Shown piece after piece: positions 19,083 to 28,498 of a stretch of 64,000 nucleotides of DNA (its first letter is position 1; every line of letters starts with the position of its first letter). The notes beneath the pieces were generated by a model. The model searched no databases. It saw nothing but the letters and a program-made list of their open reading frames with translations, and was not told where the DNA came from. This stretch comes from Borreliella japonica (lineage in GTDB: Bacteria; Spirochaetota; Spirochaetia; Borreliales; Borreliaceae), in assembly GCF_900099615.1 (NCBI RefSeq), contig NZ_FMTE01000002.1, positions 58,730 to 122,729 of the forward strand, written 5' to 3'. The translations under genes and the position numbers were made by a program.

Positions 19083-20401
19083 TCCTTTAAAAGTCCTCCA
19101 ATCAAAGATATACTAATTTTTTTAAGAATACTTTTTTCGCTCCATACTAAGTTTAAAGTATTTAAATCAATAATTCCAATTAATCTATTATCTAATGCTA
19201 ATAACATTAAATAAATCGGATTGCACCTTATAAACTTAGAAAAAAACTTTTTAGCTTTAAATTTATCCTTAAAAAATTTATATCTAAACTCATAAGAACA
19301 ACATTTTAACCTTGACACAGAAGCTGCATTGCACTCTAAACATTTTAGCAAAATCTTACCTAAAGATAAACTATGCCATTTACCAACTTCCAAAATAAAA
19401 TCAAAAGGTTTGTAAAATTGTTCATCTCTTTTAAAAATCAAATTAATTTTATTATGCCTTTTTTCTAAAATAAAATCATTGGTTTTTAACAACACATTGT
19501 TCTTCTTTCTATCAAGCTCTACTTTAAATACTTCATTGAGAGCTTTATAAGAAACCTTAGCTACAATTCCTTCTGAATTTAAAATTTTAAAAATCAATCT
19601 AAACACTAAATATCTAGGAAAATCTAAAAAAGTTTTCAAATCAAAAGAATAATAGTATTTACCCTTTTCAACAGGAAAAAATTCATCTTTTTCAAAATAA
19701 TCTGTAAATTCCTTTGAAAATTCAGATATTCTCTTAAGACATTTTTCATACCCTTTAAAAATATTTTTTATCGAAGGTAGTAAATTATTTCTAATCCTAT
19801 TTCTTAGATATAAATCTTTAGCATTTGTACTATCAACAAAAAAGCTAACATTATTCAAAGATAAAAAATTCTCAATTTCTAGTCTTGTAACCTCGAGTAA
19901 AGGTCTTATAATATTTTTATTGACACCAGGAATACCTGCAAGACCATCCAAAAAAGATCCTTGAAAAAATCTCATAATTACTGTCTCAATCTGATCGTTC
20001 TCGTTATGAGCAAGTGCAATATAATTTGCACCATTTTCTTTAAGAGCATTTTCTAAAGCATTATACCTGCATTTCCTTGCAAGTTCTTCAATAGATACTC
20101 CCAACCTAACCGACTCACTTTTTATATTTATATCACATTTTTTAATTTGCAAAGCAATATTATAGAAATTACAAAACCTCTTTACATGCTCTATTTCTTG
20201 ATTTTGCTCATTATCAGATCTAATAAAATGGGCAAAATAAAATGCAACAATATTATTGCTCAAATAATATTTCAAATTCAATAATAAAGTTGTAGAATCA
20301 GCCCCTCCAGAAAAAGCAACAATAACCCGATTTTTATTTAAAGAATTTTTTTTATAAAATTTATCTATTTTAATTTGGATATTATCGTCTAAAAAATGCA
20401 T
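19079..20401 (-). CDS. tilS: tRNA(Ile)-lysidine synthase
   Basis: Converts C34 of the CAU-anticodon tRNA-Ile to lysidine so that AUA is read as Ile, an essential step; AUA is common in such AT-rich genes. The 440-residue protein has the PP-loop motif SGGADS (residues 31-36) and the N-type ATP pyrophosphatase core; the C-terminal half is divergent. It overlaps pth upstream by 1 base and ftsH downstream by 4, so the three are one translation-coupled unit. Confidence 0.95.
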   Translation of the reverse strand: MHFLDDNIQIKIDKFYKKNSLNKNRVIVAFSGGADSTTLLLNLKYYLSNNIVAFYFAHFIRSDNEQNQEIEHVKRFCNFYNIALQIKKCDINIKSESVRLGVSIEELARKCRYNALENALKENGANYIALAHNENDQIETVIMRFFQGSFLDGLAGIPGVNKNIIRPLLEVTRLEIENFLSLNNVSFFVDSTNAKDLYLRNRIRNNLLPSIKNIFKGYEKCLKRISEFSKEFTDYFEKDEFFPVEKGKYYYSFDLKTFLDFPRYLVFRLIFKILNSEGIVAKVSYKALNEVFKVELDRKKNNVLLKTNDFILEKRHNKINLIFKRDEQFYKPFDFILEVGKWHSLSLGKILLKCLECNAASVSRLKCCSYEFRYKFFKDKFKAKKFFSKFIRCNPIYLMLLALDNRLIGIIDLNTLNLVWSEKSILKKISISLIGGLLKE

Positions 20402-20967
20402 TAAAAATTACTAGAATTGATTTTTTGCACTTTATTTTTAAAATTGGCTTCGTTAATATCAATTAACTCATCACTTAAAAAGTCATATAATTTTTCAAGC
20501 CTATCTATTTCGTCTTTACAAAATTTAGAAAGAACAAAACTCTTTATATCGCGCATAACATTGCTTCCAACTCCAATATAAAGCCTACTATAATTAGAGC
20601 TTCCAAGAACACTTGAAATTGACTTAAGTCCATTATGGGTAGATATACCACCCCGCTCTTTAAGTCTACATTTCCCCAAAGGAAGATCAACATTGTCAAG
20701 AATCACTAATAAATTCTTCACACACATACAAAAATCTGAAAATATTGAAGGAAACAAAGATCCACTTAGATTCATATAAGTCAACGGCTTAACCAAAACT
20801 ACTCTTTGAGAAATCATTCTTAACTCTGAATATTCATATTTTTTTTTTCTCTTTAAAAAAAGACCATTCTTGAAAACAATTTTATCTAAAAGAGAAAAGC
20901 CAACATTATGCCTAGTTAAAGAAAATTCTAATCCAGGGTTTCCTAATCCAAGTATCAACAACCCCAT
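20401..20967 (-). CDS. pth: Peptidyl-tRNA hydrolase
   Basis: Releases tRNA from peptidyl-tRNA that drops off ribosomes. The 188-residue protein shows the Pth signature: GLGNPG with N10, the catalytic H20 in TRHNVGF, the TYMNLSG asparagine, and an [11 protein letters not shown] loop with the conserved aspartate. It lies 4 bases behind rplY and overlaps tilS by one base; the rplY-pth pairing is common in bacteria. Confidence 0.96.
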   Translation of the reverse strand: MGLLILGLGNPGLEFSLTRHNVGFSLLDKIVFKNGLFLKRKKKYEYSELRMISQRVVLVKPLTYMNLSGSLFPSIFSDFCMCVKNLLVILDNVDLPLGKCRLKERGGISTHNGLKSISSVLGSSNYSRLYIGVGSNVMRDIKSFVLSKFCKDEIDRLEKLYDFLSDELIDINEANFKNKVQKINSSNF

Positions 20968-20971
20968 AAAA

Positions 20972-21520
20972 TCACTTTATAATAACAACTTCCAAATTTT
21001 CGTCATTTTCTGCAAGCTTAACATTAGAAGGCAACACAAGATCTTTAAGAAGAACACTGTCTCCTTTATTAACAGGGGTTAAATCAAGCTCTATGAACTC
21101 TGGCAAATCTAAGGGCAAAGACTTTACCTTAACTTGCTCTTTTAAAACAGTCAAAATTCCGCCTTCTTTAACCCCAACAGAAGCTCCAACAAGCTTAATA
21201 GGAACATGCTTTTCAAGCTCAACAAGCCTATCTACCTCGTAAAAATCAATATGATAAATAAGCTTGCGGGCAACATTTTCCGCAACATCTTTAACAAAAA
21301 CACATCTTTCAAGCTTGCCATCATCTAATATTAAGACAGTATTATCTGTAAACTTTGCAAATTTCTTATTAAAATCACTACTCTTGATTTTCAAATGTAA
21401 AACATCATTACCCTGTCCATAAACAACGGCTGGTATTTCATATTTAGCTCTTATTCTGCGAGCATTAGAAGACCCAAAGCTTGATCTATATTGGCAACTT
21501 AAAACCCTGCTATTTTCCAC
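20972..21520 (-). CDS. rplY: 50S ribosomal protein L25 (Ctc/TL5 type)
   Basis: Binds 5S rRNA in the central protuberance. The 182-residue protein has the L25 N-terminal domain (about 1-95) plus the C-terminal CTC domain, ending in [10 protein letters not shown] chose GTG at 21520, which has AGGAG 7 bases upstream. A longer frame open to 21616 exists, but its first 25 or so codons only translate the tRNA-Gln gene and should not be used. The gene lies 23 bases behind tRNA-Gln and is probably co-transcribed with it. Confidence 0.95.
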   Translation of the reverse strand: MENSRVLSCQYRSSFGSSNARRIRAKYEIPAVVYGQGNDVLHLKIKSSDFNKKFAKFTDNTVLILDDGKLERCVFVKDVAENVARKLIYHIDFYEVDRLVELEKHVPIKLVGASVGVKEGGILTVLKEQVKVKSLPLDLPEFIELDLTPVNKGDSVLLKDLVLPSNVKLAENDENLEVVIIK

Positions 21521-21543
21521 CAAAAAACTCCTAATGTAAAATA

Positions 21544-21615
21544 CTGGGACGGAAGGATTCGAACCCTCGAATGACTGGACCAAAACCAGTTGACTTACCG
21601 CTTGTCGACGTCCCA
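21544..21615 (-). tRNA. tRNA-Gln (anticodon TTG)
   Basis: A 72-base cloverleaf. The acceptor stem TGGGACG/CGTCCCA, the TTCGAAT T-loop, and an anticodon loop TTTTGGT with TTG at 34-36 are all present. The discriminator is G and CCA is not encoded. A strong promoter lies just upstream (21641-21669), and rplY begins 23 bases downstream. Confidence 0.95.
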
Positions 21616-21640
21616 AATACCTTAATACTTACAATTGACA

Positions 21641-21669
21641 AGCATACAAGATACAACACGCTTTGTCAA
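21641..21669 (-). promoter_or_regulatory. Sigma-70 promoter for tRNA-Gln and the rplY-pth-tilS-ftsH unit
   Basis: On the minus strand, TTGACA (21669-21664), a 17-base spacer and TATGCT (21646-21641) form a near-consensus promoter. It ends 25 bases before the tRNA-Gln 5' end. No terminator is visible between tRNA-Gln and rplY, so it likely drives both. Confidence 0.7.
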
Positions 21670-21676
21670 TAATTAT

Positions 21677-21970
21677 TTAAAAATCTAATTCAAGCTCAAG
21701 ATCAGCTGGATTTTCTCTTATATATTCCTTAAAAATAGAAGTTTGCAAAGTTTTCCTAAAGTCCTGACTAATAGGATGCACAATATCTTTATACTCACCA
21801 ACTCTAGTCCTTCTGTTAGGCATAGCAATAAATACTCCCTTTTGCCCTTTAATAACTCTAATATTGTGAAGAACTAAGCAATTGTCAAAAGTAACTGCAA
21901 CATATGCTAATAATTTAGAACCAGAATTTTTACCTTCAACTTTCTTAATCCTTATGTCTGTAATATCCAC
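21677..21970 (-). CDS. spoVG: SpoVG, nucleic-acid-binding regulatory protein
   Basis: The 97-residue protein is a clear SpoVG ([10 protein letters not shown] start, [17 protein letters not shown] motif at about residues 49-66). Borrelia SpoVG has been shown to bind DNA and RNA and is treated as a global regulator. The start is GTG at 21970 with GGGAGG 7 bases upstream. It stands as a single gene between rsfS (103 bases upstream) and tRNA-Gln, with a plausible promoter at 22003-22031. Confidence 0.96.
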   Translation of the reverse strand: MDITDIRIKKVEGKNSGSKLLAYVAVTFDNCLVLHNIRVIKGQKGVFIAMPNRRTRVGEYKDIVHPISQDFRKTLQTSIFKEYIRENPADLELELDF

Positions 21971-22002
21971 TTATAAGCCTCCCGCAAAAAGTACATACCT
22001 TA

Positions 22003-22031
22003 AATCTAAAATATTTTCTATTTTTTGTAAA
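22003..22031 (-). promoter_or_regulatory. Likely promoter of spoVG
   Basis: On the minus strand TTTACA (22031-22026), a 17-base spacer and TAGATT (22008-22003) lie 33 bases before the GTG start of spoVG, which itself has a strong GGGAGG ribosome site. Matches to both boxes are partial. Confidence 0.4.
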
Positions 22032-22073
22032 CATATTTTTATGATATTTTTAGTTTTTTTAATTAAACAGTAA

Positions 22074-22424
22074 TTAAGGATAAATAATAATTCCTTTAGA
22101 CCATATTTTTTCAAGATCATAGTATTCTCTAGACTTTTCACTCATTAAATGAATTACCAAATTTTCAGCTGAGACAACAGTCCAATCATAAACTAATCCC
22201 TTTCCTTGGACATTAAGATTAATTTTTTTTTCTTTAAAAAATTTAACTATCTTATCAGCATACAAAGCTTCCATCTGTTTAAATGATACAAAAGTAGCTA
22301 TTACAAAAAAATCAGTCCAATTGCAAATATTGCTAACATTAATACCTATAACGTTAATTCCATTAAAATCGCTTATTATTTTGCATAAAGCATTAATATC
22401 ACTTGCTTTTAACGTATCTTCCAT
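22074..22424 (-). CDS. rsfS: Ribosomal silencing factor RsfS
   Basis: Binds L14 and blocks subunit joining under poor growth. The protein of about 116 residues has the family core WTDFFVIAT and the C-terminal LVIHLMSEKSREYYDLEKIW. An AGGAG site directly abuts the ATG at 22433, so the in-frame ATG at 22424, 9 bases from the site, is the likely start. It overlaps the end of the LCP gene by about 26 bases, so translation is coupled. The nadD-(LCP)-rsfS order is common in bacteria. Confidence 0.92.
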   Translation of the reverse strand: MEDTLKASDINALCKIISDFNGINVIGINVSNICNWTDFFVIATFVSFKQMEALYADKIVKFFKEKKINLNVQGKGLVYDWTVVSAENLVIHLMSEKSREYYDLEKIWSKGIIIYP

Positions 22425-23583
22425 CAAAATCATCTCCTAAAACAACTATTACATCGGGATTAATATCAAGATTATCAAGCTCTAAAAATCTTTTAGCTTG
22501 AATTTCAGAAATTGGCTTAATATTCGCGGTTTTAATTGCCTCCCCAACTCTAACAGCCATTTCTAAATTATCCGAATTATTTATAATCAAGGTATTTTTA
22601 TAAGAATTTTTATCTGCATTACCAAATTTTAAAACTTTAAATTTTAAAGAATTAAAAATATTTGTTGTTTTTTTTGCAAGTCCAGCAACTTTTGTTCCAT
22701 TTAGAATAATAATCTTTACTATCTCTTCTGCGCCTTCATTAATCAACTCTTTATTTAATTTGTCCACAGATTCTTTTAAAATAGCGCCTCCATAATAAGG
22801 AAAAACCACCTTTATCAAATTATTATCATTATCCTTGAAAATCTCTTCTTGTCCTTTAATATTAATAGAAATAATTTTATCATTATTTATTTTATAATTT
22901 TTAACAATATACTTAAAAACAACCTCTGAAAGATTAGTATCTAGCATAGAATAGATTTTAAAAAAATTGTCATTTTCAATACCAAAATCTGAAATTTTAA
23001 AAAGAAGTTTTTTAAAAAACTCTTTAAAAAACTCAATTCTCTCTTCAAATTGATTAACATCATTGAAATATCTCAAATAATCATAAACTTTATCACCATC
23101 AAAATTAGAAGTACCAGAGGGTATCAAAATAGAATCCTCAAAACTATAAATTTTTACTGGATTTTTGACAAGAAGTCTAACCCCTCCTAAGTAATCAATA
23201 AGTTTAACAAAATTTTCTTTTTGAAAACGAATATAATAATCTGATTCGTGGGACAATTGTGTATAAATTTTAGATAAAAACTTATTAAAAGAATTTTTTT
23301 TGTAAAGATCTTTAAACCAAGATATATTACCTTTTAAATCTTCATATCCAGTATGAACTGGAATGTCTAAAAAACCAATATTTCCTGTTTTTATATTGAT
23401 AAAAATTTCTTGCATACTTACAAGATTTTTGTTAAGATCTTCTACCAGAAACAAAAAACTAATATTGCTCTTTGTATTAAGCTCGAAGTAAACCAACTCT
23501 TTCTTAGAACTTCTAATAAAAAAAATTGCTACACTTGCTATTATCAGAATAATTAAAACTAAAAAAATTAAATCCTTTCTCAA
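22399..23583 (-). CDS. LytR-CpsA-Psr (LCP) family protein with LytR_C domain
   Basis: A 394-residue membrane-anchored protein: N-terminal transmembrane helix (about 5-23), a divergent LCP domain (about 65-215, with [20 protein letters not shown]), and a C-terminal LytR_C domain (about 285-390, with [13 protein letters not shown]). LCP enzymes attach polymers such as teichoic acid to peptidoglycan, but Lyme spirochaetes are not known to make such polymers, so the substrate is unclear. The TTG start at 23583 overlaps the nadD stop (TTGA); AAAGG lies 7 bases upstream. Confidence 0.87.
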   Translation of the reverse strand: MRKDLIFLVLIILIIASVAIFFIRSSKKELVYFELNTKSNISFLFLVEDLNKNLVSMQEIFINIKTGNIGFLDIPVHTGYEDLKGNISWFKDLYKKNSFNKFLSKIYTQLSHESDYYIRFQKENFVKLIDYLGGVRLLVKNPVKIYSFEDSILIPSGTSNFDGDKVYDYLRYFNDVNQFEERIEFFKEFFKKLLFKISDFGIENDNFFKIYSMLDTNLSEVVFKYIVKNYKINNDKIISINIKGQEEIFKDNDNNLIKVVFPYYGGAILKESVDKLNKELINEGAEEIVKIIILNGTKVAGLAKKTTNIFNSLKFKVLKFGNADKNSYKNTLIINNSDNLEMAVRVGEAIKTANIKPISEIQAKRFLELDNLDINPDVIVVLGDDFDGRYVKSK

Positions 23584-24161
23584 ACATTTACCTTTTTAAC
23601 ATATAAATTATTATCTTTAATGTATTTTAACACACCAAAGGGTAGCAAATAGCTAACAGGAAATCCATTAGCAATTCTACTTCTAATCTCTGATGAGGAG
23701 ATCGGTATTATTTTATTATCTACATAAATATGTTTAAAAGAACTCTTTAGCCTCTCTTTGTAGACTCTGTGAGCAATAACAAGATCAACAGAGCTTGCAA
23801 TACTTTGGGGATCTTTCCATGAATCAAAATTTTGGAAAAGATCATCACCAATAACCAAAAAAAGTTTATCGTTTTTATATTTTTTCTTAACACAAGAAAT
23901 AGTATCAACAGTATAAGTTATACCGCCATTTATTATGTCACAATCATCTATGAACATTTTACTTTCATTCTCTAATGCAAGCTTGAGCATATCTATTCTA
24001 TTTTGAACACTAACATTCTCCTCAATCAATTTATGAGCCGGATTACAAGTAGGAATAAATATTACTCTATCAACATTTAATAAACACTCTATCTCTTTAG
24101 CCAAAAAAATATGCCCAATATGAACTGGATTATAAGTACCCCCTAATATTGCAATTCTCAT
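23580..24161 (-). CDS. nadD: Nicotinate-nucleotide adenylyltransferase
   Basis: Makes deamido-NAD from nicotinate mononucleotide. The 193-residue protein has the nucleotidyltransferase signature [11 protein letters not shown] (residues 7-17) and the C-terminal [10 protein letters not shown]. It overlaps the LCP gene by 4 bases and follows obg by about 80 bases. Confidence 0.96.
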   Translation of the reverse strand: MRIAILGGTYNPVHIGHIFLAKEIECLLNVDRVIFIPTCNPAHKLIEENVSVQNRIDMLKLALENESKMFIDDCDIINGGITYTVDTISCVKKKYKNDKLFLVIGDDLFQNFDSWKDPQSIASSVDLVIAHRVYKERLKSSFKHIYVDNKIIPISSSEIRSRIANGFPVSYLLPFGVLKYIKDNNLYVKKVNV

Positions 24162-24244
24162 GAATCATTTTTCCTTAAATCAAATAAATTTGACATCCAA
24201 AAACCAAGTCCTAAAAATAAAAAAGCTTAGAATAAAAATCAATT

Positions 24245-25234
24245 TTATTCAAAAGTTTTAGCTAAAATAAAAAATTCTTTAACAAGTTCATCAATCCCTT
24301 TATTCTCATAAATAGAGATACCGATAATCTTTTCTTTTCCTAAGGCTTTTGTCAAGAAATCAAAATTTTTCATAGAACTATCCAAATCAAGCTTATTGGC
24401 AATAATAATTTTTTTTTTATTAAAAAGCTTGTAACTATAAGATTTTAATTCATTTAAAAGAATGTTGTATGATTCTAAAAAATTTGCTTCAGAAACATCA
24501 ATCACTAAAGCTAAAATTTTAGTTTTGGCAATATGTTTTAAAAATTTAGTTCCAAGTCCTACTCCATAACTAGCACCTTCAATTATTCCTGGAATATCTG
24601 CAATTATTAAATCATCATAAGAACATCTAAGTACACCAAGATGGGGAGTCTTTGTTGTAAAAGGATAATTTGCGACCCTAGATTTTGCTGAAGTTATTCT
24701 ATTAAGAAGAGAAGATTTACCAGCATTAGGAAGCCCAACAAGTCCAATATCTGCCACCAAAAAAAGTTCAAGACGCACATTCAAACTATTACCTGATTCT
24801 CCGGGTTGAGCAAATCTTGGCGCTCTTCTAACTGAAGTTTTAAAATTACAATTACCAAGACCACCTCTGCCACCCTTTAAAATAACAAATTCATCATTTA
24901 AGTTTTCAAGCCTACACAAAAAAGTTCCATCATTTTCATTATAAATGTCTGTATTTGGAGGAACAAAAAGAATTAAATCTTTACCATTAGCACCACTTCT
25001 CTTAAAGCCCATTCCAGGTTTCCCATTTTCAGCACAAAGCACATGCCCATTTTTATAAAAAGATAAAGTGCGAAGATTTTCTCTTACCTTAAAAATTACA
25101 CTCCCACCACTCCCACCATTTCCACCATCTGGACCACCCTTTGCATTAAATTTTTCTCTTAAAAAAGAAACGCACCCAGAACCACCATTGCCTGAAGCCA
25201 CCGTTATATTTACAGAATCCTTAAAGTTATACAA
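24245..25234 (-). CDS. obg: GTPase Obg/CgtA
   Basis: Essential GTPase in 50S assembly and stress signalling. The 329-residue protein has the glycine-rich Obg fold (about 1-157), G1 GLPNAGKSS (about 164), the DIPGIIEGA switch region and NKLDLD. It lacks the extra C-terminal OCT domain of some family members. The start is TTG at 25234 with GGAG 5 bases upstream. It follows rpmA by 36 bases, the usual rplU-prp-rpmA-obg order. Confidence 0.96.
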   Translation of the reverse strand: MYNFKDSVNITVASGNGGSGCVSFLREKFNAKGGPDGGNGGSGGSVIFKVRENLRTLSFYKNGHVLCAENGKPGMGFKRSGANGKDLILFVPPNTDIYNENDGTFLCRLENLNDEFVILKGGRGGLGNCNFKTSVRRAPRFAQPGESGNSLNVRLELFLVADIGLVGLPNAGKSSLLNRITSAKSRVANYPFTTKTPHLGVLRCSYDDLIIADIPGIIEGASYGVGLGTKFLKHIAKTKILALVIDVSEANFLESYNILLNELKSYSYKLFNKKKIIIANKLDLDSSMKNFDFLTKALGKEKIIGISIYENKGIDELVKEFFILAKTFE

Positions 25235-25270
25235 ACTTTCTCCAATTTTTCGATTAAAACTAACAAATAT

Positions 25271-25522
25271 TTACATATTAACAATATTTACATATTTTCG
25301 TCCCCCTAAAGTTTTAAACTCCACCTTACCAGATAAAAGCGCAAATATTGTATAGTCTCTTCCAAGACCGACATTTTTACCCTTATGAAATTTTGTACCT
25401 CTTTGTCTAACAATTATTTCTCCAGCCTTAACAAACTGGCCTCCGCTTCTTTTAACTCCAAGTCGCTTAGATATAGAATCTCGTCCATTTTTTGAACTAC
25501 CACCACTTTTACTTGTTGCCAT
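25271..25522 (-). CDS. rpmA: 50S ribosomal protein L27
   Basis: The 83-residue protein begins [16 protein letters not shown], the mature-type L27 N-terminus that reaches the peptidyl transferase centre. There is no N-terminal cleavable extension: the frame upstream of the ATG contains no start codon and hits a TAA 8 codons before it. A GGAGG site lies 7 bases upstream. The ATG overlaps the stop of the prp-like gene (TAATG). Confidence 0.97.
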   Translation of the reverse strand: MATSKSGGSSKNGRDSISKRLGVKRSGGQFVKAGEIIVRQRGTKFHKGKNVGLGRDYTIFALLSGKVEFKTLGGRKYVNIVNM

Positions 25523-25842
25523 TAATTTTCCTCCAAAACTAATTTAATGTCATTAGGATACTCAAAGCACAAATCACTTATGCCTCTAATTAAAAATCTA
25601 CTATAATAAAAAAGACTTTCTTTACTCAAATCCTTAAAAAAAGGCTTAAACTCCAAATAGCCTCTTTTTGAATTTTTTACAATAAAAGTCTCACCTTCAA
25701 GATCAAGAACGCTGAAAAAGGTTCTTAAAATAAAAGAAAAAGGGGCGCAAACAATGTTAACATTATTTTTATTCATAGCATGACCATTAGCTAAAAGATA
25801 AATGATTACATCGTCTTTTACTTTTACTAAAACATTAATCAA
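25522..25842 (-). CDS. Prp-like cysteine protease (YsxB family)
   Basis: A 106-residue protein between rplU and rpmA. The catalytic pair of the Prp family is visible: histidine in NGHAM (about residue 20) and cysteine in NIVCAPFS (about 32). In Firmicutes Prp removes an N-terminal extension from L27 during ribosome assembly; here L27 has no such extension, so the substrate is unknown. It is 5 bases behind rplU and shares a base with rpmA. Confidence 0.85.
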   Translation of the reverse strand: MINVLVKVKDDVIIYLLANGHAMNKNNVNIVCAPFSFILRTFFSVLDLEGETFIVKNSKRGYLEFKPFFKDLSKESLFYYSRFLIRGISDLCFEYPNDIKLVLEEN

Positions 25843-25847
25843 TAAAC

Positions 25848-26159
25848 TTAAAAAACTATTTCATCAACCAAAATATAAGAATAGGTTTGCCTGTGCCCAA
25901 CCTTTCTCTCACTTGATTTTCTTCTTCTATATCTGTAAGAAACAACCTTTTTATCTTTTTTATCTTCTTTATAGGTACATCTAATGAGAGAATTTATAAC
26001 ATAAGGCTTTCCTATTTTAATCTCTCCGTCTTTATTAATAAGCAAAACACTATTAAATTCTAACTTATCTTTTTCAATAGGAGAAATTTTGTCTATTTTT
26101 AGAAATTCGCCCTCAACAGCCTTATATTGCTTGCCATTTATTTCTACCAATGCATACAT
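25848..26159 (-). CDS. rplU: 50S ribosomal protein L21
   Basis: The 103-residue protein is standard L21: [14 protein letters not shown] at the start, and the [19 protein letters not shown] region at about 77-95. It opens the rplU-prp-rpmA-obg set on the minus strand, 57 bases behind apt. Confidence 0.96.
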   Translation of the reverse strand: MYALVEINGKQYKAVEGEFLKIDKISPIEKDKLEFNSVLLINKDGEIKIGKPYVINSLIRCTYKEDKKDKKVVSYRYRRRKSSERKVGHRQTYSYILVDEIVF

Positions 26160-26216
26160 TACATTACCTCAACTAAACATTGTAAATTTAATAAAAAAGA
26201 AAAGTCAAGCATTAAA

Positions 26217-26747
26217 TTAATTGTACCTTACAAGAGAATTGACCTTATAGTTTTCAAGAATCTGTCTACCATTAATACCGCAAAGCTCAATAAAACAAAA
26301 AATATCCTTAACCTTACCTCCGGCTCTCTCTAGCAAAATTGCAGACGACTTTAAAGTTCCTCCAGTAGCTAATATATCATCTATTAAAAGAATATTGGAA
26401 TACATCCTAACATCGTCTTTGTGTACCTCTATTTTCCCAAAGCCGTATTCAAGCTCATACTCTTCGCTAAAAACTTCTCTGGGCAATTTACCTTCTTTTC
26501 GAATTAAAACAAGAGGGAGTTGCATTTTCAAAGACAAAGGCGCACCTATTAAATATCCTCTAGACTCAACAACTGCAATGCAATCAATCTTTTTGAGATT
26601 ATAAAAAGAATATACCTCATTTATTAACGAGGTATAAACTTCGGGTTTTAACAAAACACTAGTAATATCATAAAAAAGAACACCCTTTTTAGGGAAATTG
26701 GGTACTTTTGCAATAAACTGATCGTAATACTCTGTTTTATTTTTCAT
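26217..26747 (-). CDS. apt: Adenine phosphoribosyltransferase
   Basis: Converts adenine and PRPP to AMP, important for an organism without de novo purine synthesis. The 176-residue protein has the PRPP loop VLLIDDILATGGTL (about 119-132) and the FYDITSVL and ESRGYLIGAPL motifs of Apt. The ATG at 26747 lies 63 bases behind the DUF2147 gene. Confidence 0.95.
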   Translation of the reverse strand: MKNKTEYYDQFIAKVPNFPKKGVLFYDITSVLLKPEVYTSLINEVYSFYNLKKIDCIAVVESRGYLIGAPLSLKMQLPLVLIRKEGKLPREVFSEEYELEYGFGKIEVHKDDVRMYSNILLIDDILATGGTLKSSAILLERAGGKVKDIFCFIELCGINGRQILENYKVNSLVRYN

Positions 26748-26810
26748 AACATACTTGTCCCATTTATATGTTTATGTATTTTTTCAAAATAGTAAAACCA
26801 AAAACCAAAT

Positions 26811-27380
26811 TTATTTTCTTACAGGGGGCGCTGGAACAAGATTATGCAAGTCTACTTTTGGTATTTCATCAAATTTAGCTCTTGTCCAAACTTTACTTCT
26901 GCCAAAAATCCAAACTTTTCCCTTGGTGATAAGATTTCCGGTTTTACTATCAACGCTCATCTCAGAATTATAAATTTTACCGTTTTTAGGATCTATTATT
27001 TTACCTCTATCCCACTTTTTAGAAGCAGAAGAATACTTAAGGCCCCACATAAAATCAAGACCTTCTATTGCAAGATTTTCAAAGCCAACCACAGTGTCTC
27101 CTGAAGGATTTTCAGTATCATACTTTTTGCCATCTTTTATTACAGTTAAAATTCGACCATAAACTTCTCCATTGTATTTATAAATATAAACAATAGAATT
27201 TTTTATATTACTAACATCATCATAACCAACCCAATATCCTAAAACCTCATCTTCAGAATTAAGGTTTTCAGCCTTATTAATAATTTCCCTTTCATTTGAA
27301 TCTTCTGAATCTTCTGAATTTGCAAATAAAAGCATTGCAAAACAAAAAAAAAGAAAAAACTTTGAAAAAATGCTATTCAT
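26811..27380 (-). CDS. DUF2147-family exported protein
   Basis: The 189-residue protein has a signal peptide (about 1-20), a short acidic stretch, then the DUF2147 pattern: GYWVGYDD, YGRILTVI, GLDFMWGL, GKIIDPKNGKIYNSEM and TRAKF (about residues 47-170). This family is usually a secreted beta-sandwich of unknown function. The ATG at 27380 has AAGGAG at good spacing. It is divergent from the flhO operon. Confidence 0.88.
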   Translation of the reverse strand: MNSIFSKFFLFFCFAMLLFANSEDSEDSNEREIINKAENLNSEDEVLGYWVGYDDVSNIKNSIVYIYKYNGEVYGRILTVIKDGKKYDTENPSGDTVVGFENLAIEGLDFMWGLKYSSASKKWDRGKIIDPKNGKIYNSEMSVDSKTGNLITKGKVWIFGRSKVWTRAKFDEIPKVDLHNLVPAPPVRK

Positions 27381-27400
27381 CGGTTCTCCTTAAAACTAAT

Positions 27401-27417
27401 AATTATAAATTATAATT
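27401..27417. repeat. 8-bp inverted repeat upstream of the DUF2147 gene
   Basis: AATTATAA and TTATAATT flank a single A (27401-27417), 20 bases before the DUF2147 start. It resembles PerR/Fur-type AT-rich boxes with the arms everted. Low information content in this AT-rich DNA keeps the confidence low. The rest of 27418-27571 shows no gene. Confidence 0.3.
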
Positions 27418-27571
27418 CTTTTTTTAAATTACTCATTTGAGATTAATAAGATTAATAATTTTAAAATTAACCACAAATATTATTATATAACTTATTTTAC
27501 AATTTTAATTATCAATATAGAATCTAGATAGCTAGATAAAAAATATAAAATTAAGAAAAAACAATAAGTCA

Positions 27572-27597
27572 ATCAATTGTTATATAAAACAATTGAT
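27572..27597. promoter_or_regulatory. 10-bp inverted repeat in the flhO leader
   Basis: ATCAATTGTT (27572-27581) and AACAATTGAT (27588-27597) are exact reverse complements around a 6-base AT loop, 40 bases before the flhO start. It lies in the gap between divergent genes, so an operator or leader hairpin is more likely than a terminator. Confidence 0.45.
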
Positions 27598-27637
27598 GCT
27601 AGTATTAATAAAGTTAATTGTCTTGAAGGATTTAACC

Positions 27638-28486
27638 GTGGTAAGAGGAATCTATACAGCTGCCAGCGGAATGATGGCAGAAAGGCGCAAGCTTGATGTA
27701 GTATCAAATAATTTGGCAAACATAGATCTTATTGGATATAAAAAAGATTTATCCATTCAAAAAGCATTTCCAGAAATGCTAATAAGAAGACTAAATGATG
27801 ATGGACTTTATAAATTTCCTAAAGGGCATCTTGAAACAGCTCCTATTGTAGGCAAACTAGGAACCGGAGTTGAAGAGAATGAAATATATACAATATTTGA
27901 ACAAGGCCCATTAAAAACTACTGGCAATCCATTAGATTTAGCACTTACTGATCGGGGGTTTTTTGTAATACAAACTTCAGATGGAGAAAGATATACAAGA
28001 AATGGTTCTTTTACTATTGGAAAAGAGGGAATCCTTGTTACAAAAAGCGGATTTCCTGTTCTTGGTGAAAAAGGACATATATATCTGAAAAAAAATAATT
28101 TTAAAATAACATCTCAAGGACAAATCTTCCACAATTCAAACTTTGAATCAAACCCTAGAAAACTTGTTGGTGAGTATGAAAATTCCTGGGAAAATTACGA
28201 ACTGCTTGATACCATCAGAATTGTAAATTTTGAAAATCCCAGATTTCTCGAAAAACAAGGAAATTCTTTATGGATTGAGACGAAAACATCCGGCAAAGCA
28301 CAAGAAATTGATGTATTATTAAGGCCTAAAATAGAAACGGGGGCTCTCGAGGCCTCCAATGTTAATGCCATTAAAGAAATGGTTTTAATGATTGAAATCA
28401 ACAGAGCTTACGAGGCTAACCAAAAAACAATACAAACTGAAGATAGTCTTTTAGGAAAATTAATAAATGAAATTGGAAAATATTAA
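27638..28486 (+). CDS. flhO: Flagellar rod protein FlhO (FlgF/FlgG family)
   Basis: Part of the axial rod of the periplasmic flagellum. The 282-residue protein has the rod/hook N-terminus VRGIYTAASGMMAERRKLDVVSNNLAN-type heptads (shown here only in part) and the C-terminal EMVLMIEINRAYEANQKTIQT pattern split by a short linker. The start GTG at 27638 has AAGGA 7 bases upstream; an ATG at 27593 would add 15 residues before the conserved start. flgG follows 12 bases later. Confidence 0.93.
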   Translation: MVRGIYTAASGMMAERRKLDVVSNNLANIDLIGYKKDLSIQKAFPEMLIRRLNDDGLYKFPKGHLETAPIVGKLGTGVEENEIYTIFEQGPLKTTGNPLDLALTDRGFFVIQTSDGERYTRNGSFTIGKEGILVTKSGFPVLGEKGHIYLKKNNFKITSQGQIFHNSNFESNPRKLVGEYENSWENYELLDTIRIVNFENPRFLEKQGNSLWIETKTSGKAQEIDVLLRPKIETGALEASNVNAIKEMVLMIEINRAYEANQKTIQTEDSLLGKLINEIGKY

Positions 28487-28498
28487 GGAGCATATTTT

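Noticed and set aside
21521..21616. N-terminal extension of rplY up to 21616
   Set aside because: These codons are only a translation of the tRNA-Gln gene. A GTG at 21520 with AGGAG 7 bases upstream fits the known L25 N-terminus.
27531..27547. ATCTAG/CTAGAT repeat before flhO
   Set aside because: Six-base arms in an AT-rich gap; not distinguishable from chance.
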